Source: Gremmenia infestans (Eukaryota; Ascomycota; Leotiomycetes; Helotiales; Hamatocanthoscyphaceae). Taken from it: a DNA stretch of 64,000 nucleotides. The notes beneath the pieces are model-generated. The model made no database searches. It was not told where the DNA came from and saw only the letters and a program-made list of their open reading frames with translations. Made by a program: the position numbers and the translations under genes. Below, one piece after another: positions 1-12,927 of the stretch (the first letter of the stretch is position 1; every line of letters starts with the position of its first letter). The stretch lies in NCBI GenBank assembly GCA_032629725.1, contig JAFEVB010000037.1:248001-312000 (forward strand). Direction: 5' to 3'.

Positions 1-421
1 GATCACTCCTGTCTTGCCCTGCCAGCCCCAGCCAGCCTGCCCAACCCAACCAGTGAAAGTTAAACCATGCAACGATACGATACGGCGGTGGGGGCTTCCT
101 GCCTCCTGAAACCCTGGCCTCGTTGCTGACCACGAACGAAGGTTGATCGTTAAGTCATGCATCCACAGTTTACTTTGTTTTGTAACATTCTTGTCCTTTC
201 AATGCTGCTTCAATCGCCCAACTCCACCTCATAAATCCATTGTGAATTGAGTCTCGGTGACCAACTGCGCCCCCACGACAACACTCCTTCAAGCGCGTCC
301 TTTCTTACTTGATATTCTTACTTGATATCCGCATTGCTTTACTTTCACTTTTCACTTTACCATCCTCCTCGTTTGACTTTATTCGCAGCTTCGAGTCCAT
401 AGCCATACCAGCGGCGCGGCC
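1..421. other. Upstream region of the first gene
   Basis: No gene is seen here. The stretch is pyrimidine-rich towards its 3' end (CTTACTTGATATTC repeats near 304-330, then CT-rich tracts), as is common for the promoter and 5' leader of ascomycete genes. It runs directly into the ATG at 422. Confidence 0.5.
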
Positions 422-3400
422 ATGGACGACCCCACCAGTTCTGGCCGGGAAAATGTGCACAAATACAAGAGCAAGTTCATGGGGAAGCTCTTCAAGGATA
501 AGAAGCCAGCGAACGACGCCGAAGTCGAGGTCCACGCATTCCTTCATGGACCGTCAGATAAGCTGCATATGATGCCTATTGAGGGCCCTCCTAATCCACA
601 ATCTCTATCACGAATCGATACGAATAGCGCGCGAAGATGGCCAACAGCTGCCGAGGTACAAAGCGTTGGAAGGACCACGAGAGGGCGGCCAGTCAGTCCA
701 AAACCAAGTAGAAAGGGACTGTCCGTTCGATTCACAAAAGAGCATCCCGAAATAATAGGATATGGAGGCGATGAGGCTACTTCACCAGTCTCTGAGATGA
801 TTGCGAGGAGGTCACAATCTCAACAACCCCGCCATCAGCCACCTGAAGATCAAGCACGCGCTCCTGGTTATATGACAAATGCTACTGGGGCCTCCGGAAA
901 CACGCAAGACTTTCGACCTGGGCCTATGCGCCGGACACAGACTGGTTTTGAATCAATACCGGAACAAAGGAGCTTTGCTGGAAGCTCAGCTCGTACCCCA
1001 CGTCTAAATACTGAGGATGATTATTTAAACAATGATTCTATAAAGACGGACCCATATGATCCAACATCATTTGCAGCCAGAGTGAAGGCAGAAATGCAAG
1101 CAGCTGAAGGTAAAGCTTTACACGCCGCTCGCTCCCCAGACGTGGACCACCTACAGCCTGGACCCGCCCAAGGGTTTGATTCTGAACTCACACCTCAATT
1201 AAGGGAGCTTCATATGAATACGATGAGGAACAGCATGATATCTGCTTCCCCTGGCCTTCCAGATCAGCTTGTTCCTGGGCGGCCTCAAACACCCGCTGAC
1301 TCTCAGAAGTCAGCCTCTATTTCCGGCAGTCCCATCATTCTATCTCGTACTTCAACAGCTCAGACGTCACATAGGTCACCAGCAAACTCTATCACAGAGA
1401 GCCCTGCCCCTTTATCTCGTACATCCACTCTGCAAACGACTCCCAATCCAACTCCTCTAATGGAATACCCTCTCACCTTATCTCGCACGCCAACGATAGG
1501 CTTCTCAAAACCATCGAGCAGTACAGATAGTCCATCTACGTTGTCACGAAATCCAACAATGCAGTCGGCTGTGCTTGCTGTAGGAGACGAAGCTCTACAG
1601 GATTTCTCGAGACGGATTGCTCATTTATATACTCTGTTCCGCTTAGCTGCAGAGTCTGTCAAGCCAATTTCGACATGTTCTCTCGAGGAGTCCGTAAGGG
1701 CGGCTTTGTGGTGGTTCCTGAGAGGGAGAATGAATCTAGAGGCTACAGCGAGAGAGCGGCCCACGTCACCGCAGGCCCAACAAGCCAACGCTTTCGTGCG
1801 TCAACAATCTTATTCGGATCTTGGTAAAGCGCTTTGGATCATAGAGTCTGTGGGGGATCAAGTATCGGACCTTAAGTCTAGAACGGATGGCTCTGATATA
1901 TATGCAGTCGCCATACTGGAATCGCACCAAAACGTCTTATCTGGGTTGAAAAAGCTGACCATGTCAATGAAACGTAACGATCTTCTACCACGAGAGGATG
2001 CGATGCTACCGCAGGGTCTAGATAATACGATATGGGTCCAAGACGAAGGCAGTCGGTCCCTGGTCGCGAGTCAACGACATACCCTAGCGATTGTTATTTC
2101 GGATGCCTTGCCCATGGGGGATTCAAGTTGGAACTTCTGCTATGGACGTATGTTTGTTCAGGGAATTTTGGAGGAAGAGGCTGCATCACAATACTACCGA
2201 GCTTCATTATCGGTATCTCTGATTCGCGGTGTGAAGGAAAAGGAGCTGAAAGCTATGATTACAAGTCAAGATGGTTCGCTACAACTATGCATCCAAGAAG
2301 ATGGAAATCTTGGACCGACGTGGGATGATGTTTCATGGCAGTCAAAATCCAATTCCCTCAAGGTGGAATTACCGCGAGGTTTCGTTCTACGTCTTCACTG
2401 CTCCGAGCAGGACTACAGATTCATTTGGGGATCATATGATTATCAGACTAAGATCCACGCAAGCTTGATTCAGCGTCGTGGCGAAGAACTCATATTCGAT
2501 TCTATACTCAAGAACTTCAAATATGTTGACCAGAACCCGGAGTCTAGATTCCCGAAGGACATCTTGCCCAACTGTCAACTGCGAGTGTTTGAGAAGATAT
2601 TTGTTGACAGAGCTGCCACTGGGGTTCGCACGATGCACCGAGGCTTTCGAATTGCCCTGAATACAAGCCCTCAGACAAAAACCCTGAGAGGGATCGACCA
2701 AGACCTTCCACCAAAGCTTCCAATCCAATTTAACTTCCTTCGTGGAGAAGATGGCCAACCGGCCCTCGACTTGAAAATTCACAATCAAAAATCAAATTAC
2801 AAAGTAGTCTTCGGCTTCAACGATGCAAGCGAACGAGCTCATCTGCACACACTTCTAACGGGCACTGCCCTTAGAGATGGGGAGGACGTTGTTGCTGAAG
2901 GAGCGATGAAGGCCTTCTCCATCGCTGGGCATTCTTTTGGAGCGACAGACTCCACGTGTCTTAAGATGCTCGATTGGCAGAACTTCCGAATCTTCAATGA
3001 ATATGATGGCGACCTGGAAGGCACCAATGCTGTTCTCTCTGATCATCTGCGCGTGGTTCTTGACTTCAAGACTGGAAGTCTTACAGATCGTATCAATGTC
3101 GCGCCCGGCGAATTGCAACTTCGTCTTGATGTTAAGATCTCCAAAGAACTTAAGCTTTTACGGCAACCGCAAGAAGATATGACTATATCTGTCACTGAGT
3201 CACAGGTCTCACGGGAGTTACCGCATGAGCTTGCAGAATTGTTAGGAATGGTGGAGAAATCCCAATCTACTCGGACATACTTGTTCCCCGGGCTCCAGGA
3301 ACTACATCTGTTCCAAGCAGCTTTAACAGGCTTTGTGGTCCTCTACGATGGCATGGCAACCTCTTTTAACATATCTCGTCGACGAATGGTCGTCCCGATC

Positions 3401-3828
3401 TATAAGAAGTGGGATGCTGCCTCAACTCGGCTGCAAGTCGTTCGACGAGAGAAGGTTGTTCAACTAGTTGCCTTCTTTGAAAATTTTAACCATGGAGATT
3501 GTATGAACTTCACTTTGAAATCGACCGACGTCTTTGAGACCTCGAGCCGAAGTGGCAAACACTCGTTGAAGATCGTCGATGCAAAATTTGCAATGCCAAA
3601 GGCTCGCGGAGAAGAAGGCTCGGTTGGCCACGAGTTTGTTTGTTTGGATATGCCCGAGTATCCAGGAGAACACGACGACATCACGATTGTTTTTGACACT
3701 GATTCTGGTAAGTTTGTATTCACTTCTTCGGGTCCTCATACTCACACTCTGCAGAGCGTGACAAATTCGCACAAGCATTGCCGGCGCCCTCGAAAATGGC
3801 ATCACGGATGGCATCAGTCAGGAGGTAA
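422..3828 (+). CDS. Large conserved fungal protein of unknown function (1119 aa)
   Basis: Two exons, join(422..3707,3755..3828). The 47-bp intron has a GTAAGT donor, a CTCAC-type branch and a CTGCAG acceptor; splicing replaces the unspliced tail with one ending in ASVRR and keeps the frame. I do not recognise the family. Residues 1-390 are low-complexity, rich in Ser/Thr/Pro and Arg, and include four spaced LSRTxT-like repeats (about residues 306-380) that look like phosphorylation sites. From about residue 390 to the end the protein is globular, with a helical stretch followed by beta-rich sequence. No transmembrane segment or signal peptide is visible. The ATG is in a good context (GGCCATGG) and nothing upstream extends the frame convincingly. 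It could be a cytoplasmic scaffold or regulator, but no function can be assigned. Confidence 0.85.
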
Positions 3829-5177
3829 TAATGATAATTTTGCAGCAGAACTAAAAGTGGGCAGAGTTTTGAGAGCATTTAGCGGAGTCGCATTGCAGCA
3901 TTTACGGATGATATCCAACGGGGGCTTGGAATCAATTGGAGCCTTAGCTTTCCATCACGAATCATGAAATAGCGATTTGAAGCGCCAACAAACAACAAGA
4001 CAAACCACGAATCCCATAATTGACGTGTCTAGTACAACTGCCAACTAGGCATTTTATATTTTTGAGTAAAAGTTTCGTACCAATCAATAGCACCAAGGCG
4101 GAAGCTTGGTCTTAGAGTCCGTTTGATGGGATGCTTCCAAAGCGCCACGTGATTCTCCTTAACAAAACGAATTGCACGTCGTCATAGGCTAGAAATTCCA
4201 GATTTGTGAAGATCCCGAAATAGAAGCGTCGGCCACCCAATCATGCCTCGCAGAAAATATGAATGACAGGGACGGGGGAGACGGGGTCAGTTATTGTGGA
4301 TATGTGGATATGGCTACGAGCACAAGTACCGTATCTAGATGCAGCAACAAGTGACTGCACTGCCTAGTAGTACCGTAAATGTAAACAAAAGAAATAGCCA
4401 TGTGGACAATGTACTGTAATATAATGTCAGTCAGTCAGCACTATAAGTCTTTATTATTCATAGCAGTTGCATTATATTATTATTGCGCCGCGAGCATAAC
4501 GAGTTAGCATGATGCGCAGCATCTTAAAGTAAGAAAGAATACGAGCCCTGATGAGCCCTGACGAGCCTTCCCCTTAGAACCTGTCTGTGTTATCATTCCG
4601 CCCTGTGCCTGCCTTTTCACGCTTGCAAAGCTTCCTGACTTTATTCACAAACACTGCGTCCTAGTAGCCTTTTGTGTACCGCGACGACATCTACAATTCC
4701 ACGGTAGAAGTATATAGTGGTACTGTAGTCGAGCCAGTCGGACTTTTTTTAAGTGCCCGCGATAAACAACATCTCACTCGTTTCACCTCACAACATCGAG
4801 ACATACACGCCACGCTGCATTGTCATTGCTCTCCTCCACAGCGACTCTCTCACCGTCAAAACAATCGACCGGCTCTTGAGGATGGCGTTCTAAGCAGACC
4901 ACCTCGACTACACTGTTCTGTAGGAGGCACAGCCGCCACTCGTCGATGTCACGGCCGTTTGAGAACGAATGCCATGGAAAAGTCAGAATACAACGATCAG
5001 GCCATCCAGGAACATCATGGTGACCATGTTGGAACAAGCGGTCAAGGAATCCCGATAACAATGTCTGTGGACTCGAGAGAAGAATGGCAGGCAGCAGGCC
5101 CGTGTGTGCCAGTCGATAGGCAGCTCTCGAACCTCCCTCTCCCCTACCAGCTCACGATTCCCAACCGCAGAGCAGGC
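3829..5177. other. Intergenic region and leader of the TRP-like gene
   Basis: This holds the 3' region of the first gene and the 5' region of the channel gene. AT-rich sequence around 4420-4490 contains AGTCAGTCAGC, and a short imperfect repeat (GATGAGCCCTGACGAGCC) lies near 4549. From 4674 the frame is open into the channel gene, and an ATG in strong context (GCCATGG) sits at 4974. This raises a start-site question treated under the channel gene. No separate gene is seen. Confidence 0.5.
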
Positions 5178-8100
5178 ATGCTCCTCCCTGGGCGGCGGCA
5201 CACACGCTCTTTTAGCACTTTAGTATATCTTCTGGCCCTGATCACAAGTCTCTACATCACCCCCGCGTCTGCCGTGTTGATCGACTTCAACAACTGCCTG
5301 TCAGAGGCTTACCAGAACGGCGAGAGTGGCCAACCAAAGCAACTACAATTCGTTCCCTTGTTTATGGACGCTCGATTCAACACTACGGACCCGAGGCATA
5401 CGTTACAAGTCGTAGTATGGGGAAACGTTACGGGATCAGGCCCGGATAATCTAGTAGTCAATCTTCCTGCTTGGGACGACGACAAATACTGGCAGAGTAA
5501 TGCGACTAATCTGGGTGGCAAGATTATCAGCATTCCAGATGAAGACTCTACGAGCCCAAAGCTTACAACACTCTCTAATAAGGTCGAGGTCTTGACTTAC
5601 GAACCCTACAATCACTCCGACGCTTTCTGTGATGTTCTGGTGAACGCTACTTGCCCCCTTGCTCCGGCCTTCCATGCAAATGCGTAAGTTGGATTTCTTC
5701 ATGTACGTCCTGAGAGAAGCTTACTGAACATTCATGTAGGACCGATCCCTATCATTTGAATGCGAGCAATTCGGCCTTCCTACCCTCTTTCAACTTTACG
5801 CACGACTTCTATAGCAGCTACGCATTCACGTCCTTCGCTACCACCCTCCTAATCAAGTACGGAAACCAAGAGGCTACTTCCATTGGTTGTGTCTCTTCGA
5901 GTATTACGCCAGATCTAGGAAGTGCTCTCAGCGGCGTTCTTACCTTCCTCCCACTCGTGATCCTCCTCTTCGTTGGATTTGCGACTGCGTTCGCTGGGAT
6001 TTTCAGTCCTTGGGGCACTACGGATACATTCCGGTGGACTACGAATTATGGACGAGATGAAGATCTTCTCCGTTTGGTTACTCCCGGGTTTGGAGACTGC
6101 TTGCAATACATCCAATTCATTGCTCTGACTGGGGGCCTGTCACTTAATTATCCAGGATACTACCAACCTATTGTCAGCAAGGTCTCCTGGTCCGCGCTCA
6201 TGTTCAACGCGAGTTTCGTTAGTAACGGAAATGGAACGGACAGTCTGGTTGATGGTATATATGTTACACATGGGAAATATGGCCTTGACCACCTGCGACA
6301 ATTGGTTGGCATGAACGAAGTGACGGATGTGTGGGCTGGAATGGCTATCTGGCTCCTAGTCATCATTGCGGCTGTGTTGGTTCTGATTCAAGGTGGATTC
6401 CTGTTGCGCTGGGTATACCGACATGTCAACAAAACCGCAGAAGAGGACCTAAGAGCGAAGAACCTGCCATTTTCAGTGGGCAATGTTATTAGGATCGTTT
6501 TCAACTACTTCCTACTGCCGATAGTGGCTTTATCCATGTTCCAGTTGGTGGTAGCTGGGAAATCGCCCGCGTTTGCGGTAGCATTAGCGGTCGTGATGCT
6601 GGTCCTGATTCTTGTGTTTGGGGTATGGTTGCTTTGGTTTGTTGGCAGAACAAGGCCCAAGTCCTATCTCTTCGATGACCTTCCAACTGTGCTCCTCTAT
6701 GGATCTATGTATAACACCTACACCGACAATGCCGCCTCTTTTGCCCTCGTTCCTGTCTTCGTTACTGTTATTCGAGGAGTTGCTATTGGGGCTGTCCAGC
6801 CGTCTGGTATTGCACAAATCGCACTCTTAGCGATCTGCGAGGTCATCTTCATTCTAACAATCCATGCATTCCGCCCATTTCATTCGCCCACGTCGATGAA
6901 CGCGTATCACACTCTCTTCTCGGCTCTCAGACTTACTACAGTCTTTTTAATGATTTCATTTGCTCCTTCCTTGGGTGTCACTGATGGATCGAAGGGCTGG
7001 ATTGGATACGCCATTCTTTTAATGCACGCCGGTGTGTTGGTTTTCGGATTCCTACTTAATGCTATACAAACAATTGTTGAGGTTGGAGCTCGGATGGCTG
7101 GCGCTGGAGGTGATGATAGTGGAGCAGCCAGAGGTGGACTGGTCAAAGTATTCGGCATGCGTCAACTGTCTCGGCGCCTGCCTCGTCGGGATGGAGCGTC
7201 GAGACAGAGCCAGCTTTCCAGTGCTGCTATGCTCAATGGTGATGATGAGAGGAAATCTTATATGATGGATGGTAGCGGGAGACTCAGAAGTCAATCTGCT
7301 GGTAGTACCGGCATACTTCTGAACCGACAGAGTAGTAACCTCGACTCGCTCGATGCTTTTGGAGCAATACCTCCGCAGCAACTTACCAGTGCAGGAAGTA
7401 CATATACGCCAACTACTCCTGGTGAAGCCAGCACCTTCTCTTTCCTACCTTCGGCCGCGGCTCCATCAGGACTAGGTCGAGACCGTGGCCCAATTGGCGG
7501 AATAACTACAGCAGAAACAGCACATCCATACTATTACCGACCGCCTAGGGCACGCAGGCCAACGTTAGAGGGAAATCAAGACTCGCCCGGGGATAGAAGT
7601 AGAGGCTCGTGGGCAAGTGCAGATTGGGCGAAGAGATGGAGTCAACCCGGTTCCGGTACGCCTGATCAGCTTGAAGAGGGGCCATCGATTTCCGGAAGAG
7701 CCACCCCTGTACTCCCGCCCCAAGCAGTAGATGGCAGTGACGATCCCAGACGGTCACAGGCAGACTATACTACCCGTGAAGTGGACTTCTATTACGGCGT
7801 TCGTGGCCCGGCCCTCAATGCCAATGTGCCCAGTCGAAGGATACGAACGGGCCCTGCAGATCCTACTGGTCCTGCAGCTTCCGCAGCAGGCTGGATAAAG
7901 GGCCTATTTGGAGGAAAGACGAAGGAAAAGGGCAAGGGATTTGAAGTTGTGAGAAGCTCACGGATGCCACCAGGAATGAAACGCCACGGAGAAGAAACAC
8001 CACCAGAAGGAGTTCCGGTTGCTACTGGAGGAGTTCGGAATGGGCCAATTGATTCAGATGATGAGTCTGTTCATACTGGGCCATCCCAAGCTGCAGCCCA

Positions 8101-8776
8101 CGCGGAAGCTGTAGCAGAGGCCAATGATTCGCATGAGGAAGACAACCTCGTCAGCCCTCTCGAATCAGAGGATGAAGGTTCACAAAGCGACGATGATAGC
8201 TTTGAGGTGACTAGGATATCTGATATCCCACCATCTATCCCCGGGCTCCAACTTCCAGACGAGGGCATCGAATTACCGAGCAGATTTCCCTCGAAAGCTA
8301 CATCAAAAGCAAGCTCAAGACGAGCCATGGCGAGCAACGTTCCTCTAGTACCTGATCTGCCTGGTCAAATAAGCAGATCACCAACAGTACCTCGGAAGAG
8401 CTCGAGGCGGAAATCACAAAATGTTGATCTCACCCAACCCGGGGCAGAATTTTTCCATCAGAAAGGACAATCATCGCTCGATGCCCGCCTCCCGTTTGAG
8501 CGAACTACTTCTCACAACCGTCAATCGACCATATCCTCAAATTCGAGTATGGTAACGCCTGAGACTGGAGGTCATTCCCGTACCCAATCTGGGGCACTCG
8601 GCCACTTCGGCGCTGATTTCAGGGACGATCGACCCACGAGTGTCGGCTACGTACAGCACCACAGCATACAGACTGTAAATCAGGTTGATAACCCAGATTT
8701 CTTGGGCGCGTCAGCTGAAGTTGTCGACGGAGGACGGTATAGTGGCGCTTCCTCCATGGAGAATCAACGACATTGA
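5178..8776 (+). CDS. TRP-like/spray-type fungal channel with ML-like lumenal domain
   Basis: Two exons, join(5178..5683,5740..8776), 1180 aa. The 56-bp intron is GTAAGT...TGTAG with a CTTACTGAAC branch region. The chosen ATG gives a clean signal peptide (hydrophobic LVYLLALITSLYI, predicted cut after PASA near residue 32). Next comes an N-glycosylation-rich ML-like domain (about 33-185) and then a block of about nine membrane segments (about 220-640). The last 530 residues are a Ser/Pro/acidic cytoplasmic tail. This order matches the fungal TRP-like family (Neurospora calcium-related spray, Flc/Pkd2 relatives), thought to act in calcium homeostasis or FAD/lipid transport at internal membranes. 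Upstream in-frame ATGs at 4974 (strong context) and 5061 would bury the signal sequence 39-68 residues from the N-terminus, so the start is not certain. The family call is firm; the precise orthologue is not. Confidence 0.85.
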
Positions 8777-10690
8777 AACAAACGAATACACATAATAAAT
8801 ACACTCTATCTCCTAGGAATCGCCTATTGATTCTCTTCCCGCGCACCAAACACACTACGCAACGAATTTCTTATCTTCAATCAGAGACCACAAACAAAAG
8901 TACGCCTGGCGTTTAGGAGGCCACATGAGTCGCCTTTGTATGTATTGTGGCTGGAGTATGGACGGGAAGGGAGGCACGATTGATTTTATATGCACACAGT
9001 CCAGCGATGTTATTTTTTTTTCTCTTTTCCAATACTACTCAGGATGGATACGATAAATAAAGGAAGGCAAGGGTTGTTGGGTTGATTGGTTGGCTGTTCC
9101 GATGGGACGTTACCGGAATAGATAGGTTGCCTTGGATTAGGAAAACGGGACGGGATGGGAATGTGGATGTGGATAGCATAATTCGATGTATGAAGATTCG
9201 GTGTTTATATAATAGTTTACGTTTATGACCGCTGTACTTAATAATTCGGGGGGATTAAATGGACAGATGCGCTGATTTCGTTGGGCGAGAGATGTGCTTG
9301 ATCGAGGCTTATGACTGTATACATGTATGCAATAAGTGAGATGTGATGGCCTCTCCGTTTTATTTGGGAATTCGCATTATTGTTATATTGGAAAGTCTAA
9401 TAGGTTATCCATACACAATCTGAGTTCATAGCCGAATATCATATTTGGTCATTCATTCGTTCCTTCAAGTTTATTGTATGGAAATGCTTACTATGCTTCG
9501 GCCCATTTCGCCTCGTCTCGTCGCTGAACTCAATAAAACCCATTCTTGAATAAATTTACGATCTTGAGTCTGTCTATCAACAATTTGATTCATAGCTTAA
9601 CGTGCGACTTATAGATATCGATCCTCCATCGGGGAATGTTGATAATGAGTATAGAGAAAGATGAGCAGGCGGTGATCCCAGTATGGGATAGGTAGGTAAT
9701 GAACGGGCTTCTGTACCAAGGCCAAAGCTAAAGCCAAGTAGATAAGGAAACAAAGGCAGTGAGTTACAAGTTGACGAGGGATTAGATTTTGGATTTGCTC
9801 CAGCATAGGACGAAGAAATGGATTGCTTATTTCGTGGGAGAGATGGACTTGGTTGGGAACAGAGGCTCTCAACGCGTACGTAGACTTACGTTATGACTAG
9901 TTTAAGTGAAATAGAGGATCATCAGTGCACATAAATACTTTGAATTAAAACAAGGAGATTTCAACAACTACAAGTATAAGAAACTTAGTTTAAAATATAT
10001 GAATTCCCTAGGTATTTTGGGCATGCAAGATTTGAACCCCCTGAAAAAGAGGCACGGGAGAAAAAGCTGCCGCAAGTCCGCGATAGCGTAACGCAAGACA
10101 AGGACGAAGACGAAAGGGAAAAGAGTAAAATCACTGCAACGCAACTGCGTCTTTTGAGTTGTTGTAGTATCGATATATAAGAGATGGAAGTCAACAGACC
10201 GGATGTTATTGGAGCTTAACGAACGGTTACCACCGGGTGTATATACGAGCACGAGTATAGTGAAGTGCAAGATGCGATAGGTAGGTAGAAAGCTTAAGCA
10301 GGCTTGCACAGCAAAGCAGCCAAGCAAATGAATCTTCTTGGCATGGCAGATGGGATGAGTCCGGCCCCTCTTTTGCGGTGTACCTCGAAGCAAACAAAAG
10401 ACAGAAGGACGTATGTACGTGGGATAACAGACTGGTAAATCTTGTGGATGTATTGTTCACTTGTAAAAGGATAAATAATAATGTGATTAACGTGGTAAGG
10501 TATGGTAAGGGCAACAAATAAATATCTATATATATCCCAACCCAGCCCAACCCTGAATGATGACGAGCCCCACCACTTGCAGCGAAATTCGTAGTACTGT
10601 TCAAGTACCCCTCCAACCAATTTGACAGCCTGACTGACACTCATACACCCTACGGAGTAAGAAGTAGCCACACACGCGCCCCAACCCCAC

Positions 10691-10710
10691 CCTACCCTAC
10701 CCTACCCTAC
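10691..10710. repeat. (CCTAC)4 pentanucleotide repeat
   Basis: Four perfect copies of CCTAC, continued on the left by CCCAC. It resembles a telomere repeat but has a 5-bp period, not the 6 bp of TTAGGG. The reverse complement GTAGG also occurs as a short array near 49875. Confidence 0.9.
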
Positions 10711-10765
10711 GGACGTACAGAGCCCACGCATAAAGAGTAAGATTTGCAGCCCTGCGTCATTTGCC

Positions 10766-10790
10766 TGCTCTGCTCTGCTCTGCTCTGCTC
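10766..10790. repeat. (TGCTC)5 pentanucleotide repeat
   Basis: Five perfect TGCTC copies about 140 bp upstream of the oxysterol-binding protein start codon. This is probably a promoter or leader microsatellite. Confidence 0.9.
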
Positions 10791-10929
10791 CGATTCTACC
10801 GCTCCGTTCACTACCTAGGTACACTGCCTTACCCGACTGTTTACAGGTATCCAACAACAACTATCAATACCGAATACAACCTACGCTCCGAATACAGAAC
10901 GCAACAGACACAGCAGACCTATTAGCAGG

Positions 10930-12927
10930 ATGGTTAATTTGGTACATTCACATCGCCGGGCTTCCGCGGCAAGTGCAAGTATGTATTAAGTTGCCTTTAT
11001 TGCCCCCCTCTTGCATTCCCCCATACACCGTCGTCTGCGAATCTTGGGGCGAGAAGATGCTAACGAGATTCTGCGACACCAGGCAATAGGTCCTCGATAG
11101 ATGATAGCAGGTCGGATGGCCCGGAAGACGACACTACGGTCGTAGAGCCGGATCAGGGCAATGGTGAGCTTCAACGATGGGAAGAAAGGTAGATGGCTAA
11201 TGTGGGATGCAGTTCTTTCACATATCATCTCACAGCTACGACCGGGTGCGGATCTGAGCCGAGTTGTGCTGCCGACTTTCATCTTGGAGCCTAGGAGCAT
11301 GTTGGAGCGCATCACAAAGTATGACTAGATCTGGGATAAAGCCGGAGGACCGGAGGATGAGGGCTAACATTATACAGCTTCATGGCACACCCGGAGATGC
11401 TGCTGCCAATACCAGAGCTGGACGATCCTGTGCAGAGGTTTGTGTCTGTGGTCAAGTTCTATCTAAGTGGATGGCACATCAAACCACCGTATGTTCTATC
11501 CTTCGGTTTCGCCTGGATGTAATACTAATGAGAACACAGGGGAGTTAAGAAACCACTTAATCCAATTCTGGGGGAGACTTTCACAGGCTACTGGGATTTC
11601 CCAGACGGAACGAGAGGCTACTACATCTCTGAACAAACCTCCCACCATCCTCCCAAATCCAGCTATTTCTACATGGCCCCCGAACACCATATCCGAATCG
11701 ATGGAACTCTCAAGCCTCGAAGTAAATTCTTGGGTAATTCTGCAGCGAGTATGATGGAAGGAATCGCATTCCTGAGCTTCTTGAACCGCGGAAAGGGGCC
11801 TAAAGGCGAACGATACATCATATCCCAGCCGAATATGTATGCTCGAGGTATCTTATTTGGCAAGATGAAATATGAGCTTGGAGATCACAGTTTTGTGCGT
11901 TGTCCTGAGTTAGGTCTTTCTGCGGATGTAGAGTTCAAGACGAAGGGATACTTTGGTGGAACGTACAATGCTATTGGGGGAACGATCAAGAACGAGAAAT
12001 CCGGGGAAGTGCTCTATGAGCTATCCGGCATGTGGACAAATGAGATGTGGATTAAAGATGTGAAGGTAGGGGCATCGAAGAAATGGGCTGATACTTTGCT
12101 AATTACTTGGATAGACTGGCAAGAAAGAACTACTATTCAATGCTACGAGAGCAAAGCACACGCCTCCAACCTCGCGACCAATTGAGGAGCAAGATGACCG
12201 CGAATCTCAAAAACTGTGGCTGAACACTGCTCAAGCTGTTAAAGAACGAAATCACGTGGTAGCCACCGATGAGAAGACGAAAATCGAAGACATGCAACGA
12301 GATGAAGCCGCGAAGAGGGCTGAGGAGGGTGTCGAATGGGTACCAAGACTGTTTAGACCAGTTCAAGGAGGTCCGGGCGGTATAGATGAGGGGGAAGAAG
12401 ATCTGGATTGGATCTTAAACGCAAACATGTAGGATGTCCCATCTAAAACAGTCGATTTAGGTTACTAACAGTACAGTGACGGTGCAACACCGGAGAAACA
12501 AGTCGAACAAATCCTAGCCGTTACCCCTATCCTCCGCGGCCAAAAATTCAATGAAAAAAATCCTATCCCCAAACGCAACCCATCGATCATCTCCACGAAC
12601 ACCCCTGCAAAAGTAGCTCCCGCTCCCGCTCCAGCAGCACCAGCTCCAGCTCCAACAGGAGAAAGCGACCTCATCGACTTCGGCCAAATTGAAACTCCAG
12701 CAATCCCTGCTGATCTAAAAGCGGCACAGACAGAGAATGGCGGGCAGCAACAGAAAGAATTGGAAAGCACATTGTCTAATACGAGCACATCACACGCTGA
12801 CGGGAAGGGGAAGGGGACTCTGCTTGATTTCCAGGATATGACGGCGGCTTTGCCTGCTAAGCAAACACTGCGGAGGGAGGACACGGATACGCATAGCGTG
12901 GATGAGTTTCATGACGCTAAAGCATAA
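10930..12927 (+). CDS. Oxysterol-binding protein (Osh4/Kes1-like), seven exons, FFAT-like C-terminus
   Basis: join(10930..10978,11083..11163,11213..11318,11378..11488,11540..12065,12115..12428,12477..12927), 545 aa. All six introns have GT-AG ends, most have clear CTAAC/CTAAT branch sites, and phases are consistent throughout. The OSBP signature EQTSHHPP begins at about residue 147, preceded by the family block KFYLSGWHIKPPGVKKPLNP and PILGETF. The protein should transfer sterol or phosphoinositide between ER and late-secretory membranes; it has no PH or ankyrin domain, as in Kes1. The last exon adds about 150 mostly disordered residues absent from yeast Kes1, with Ala/Pro repeats. It ends in DEFHDAKA after an acidic stretch, which resembles an FFAT motif for binding VAP proteins at the ER. 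The gene converges on the U2AF small-subunit gene. Confidence 0.9.

Larger units (their letters stand above)
8777..10929. other. Long intergenic region before the oxysterol-binding gene
   Basis: About 2.1 kb without a supported gene. Minus-strand reading frames of 60-140 codons near 9600-10670 lack conserved motifs and overlap one another in different phases, so I do not call them. The right end is a likely promoter and leader, marked by pentanucleotide repeats at 10691-10710 and 10766-10790 and followed by A/C-rich sequence to the ATG at 10930. Confidence 0.5.

Noticed and set aside
10015..10110. tRNA-like B-box (GGTTCAAATC on the minus strand)
   Set aside because: The surrounding bases do not form a T-stem, no A-box lies at the right distance, and no acceptor stem can be drawn.
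9968..10671. Overlapping minus-strand reading frames of 125-141 codons
   Set aside because: They overlap in different phases, contain low-complexity sequence and no motif, and splice into nothing recognisable; the region is better explained as a promoter.
10681..10712. Interstitial telomere repeat
   Set aside because: The unit is CCTAC (5 bp), not the fungal telomere repeat TTAGGG/CCCTAA.
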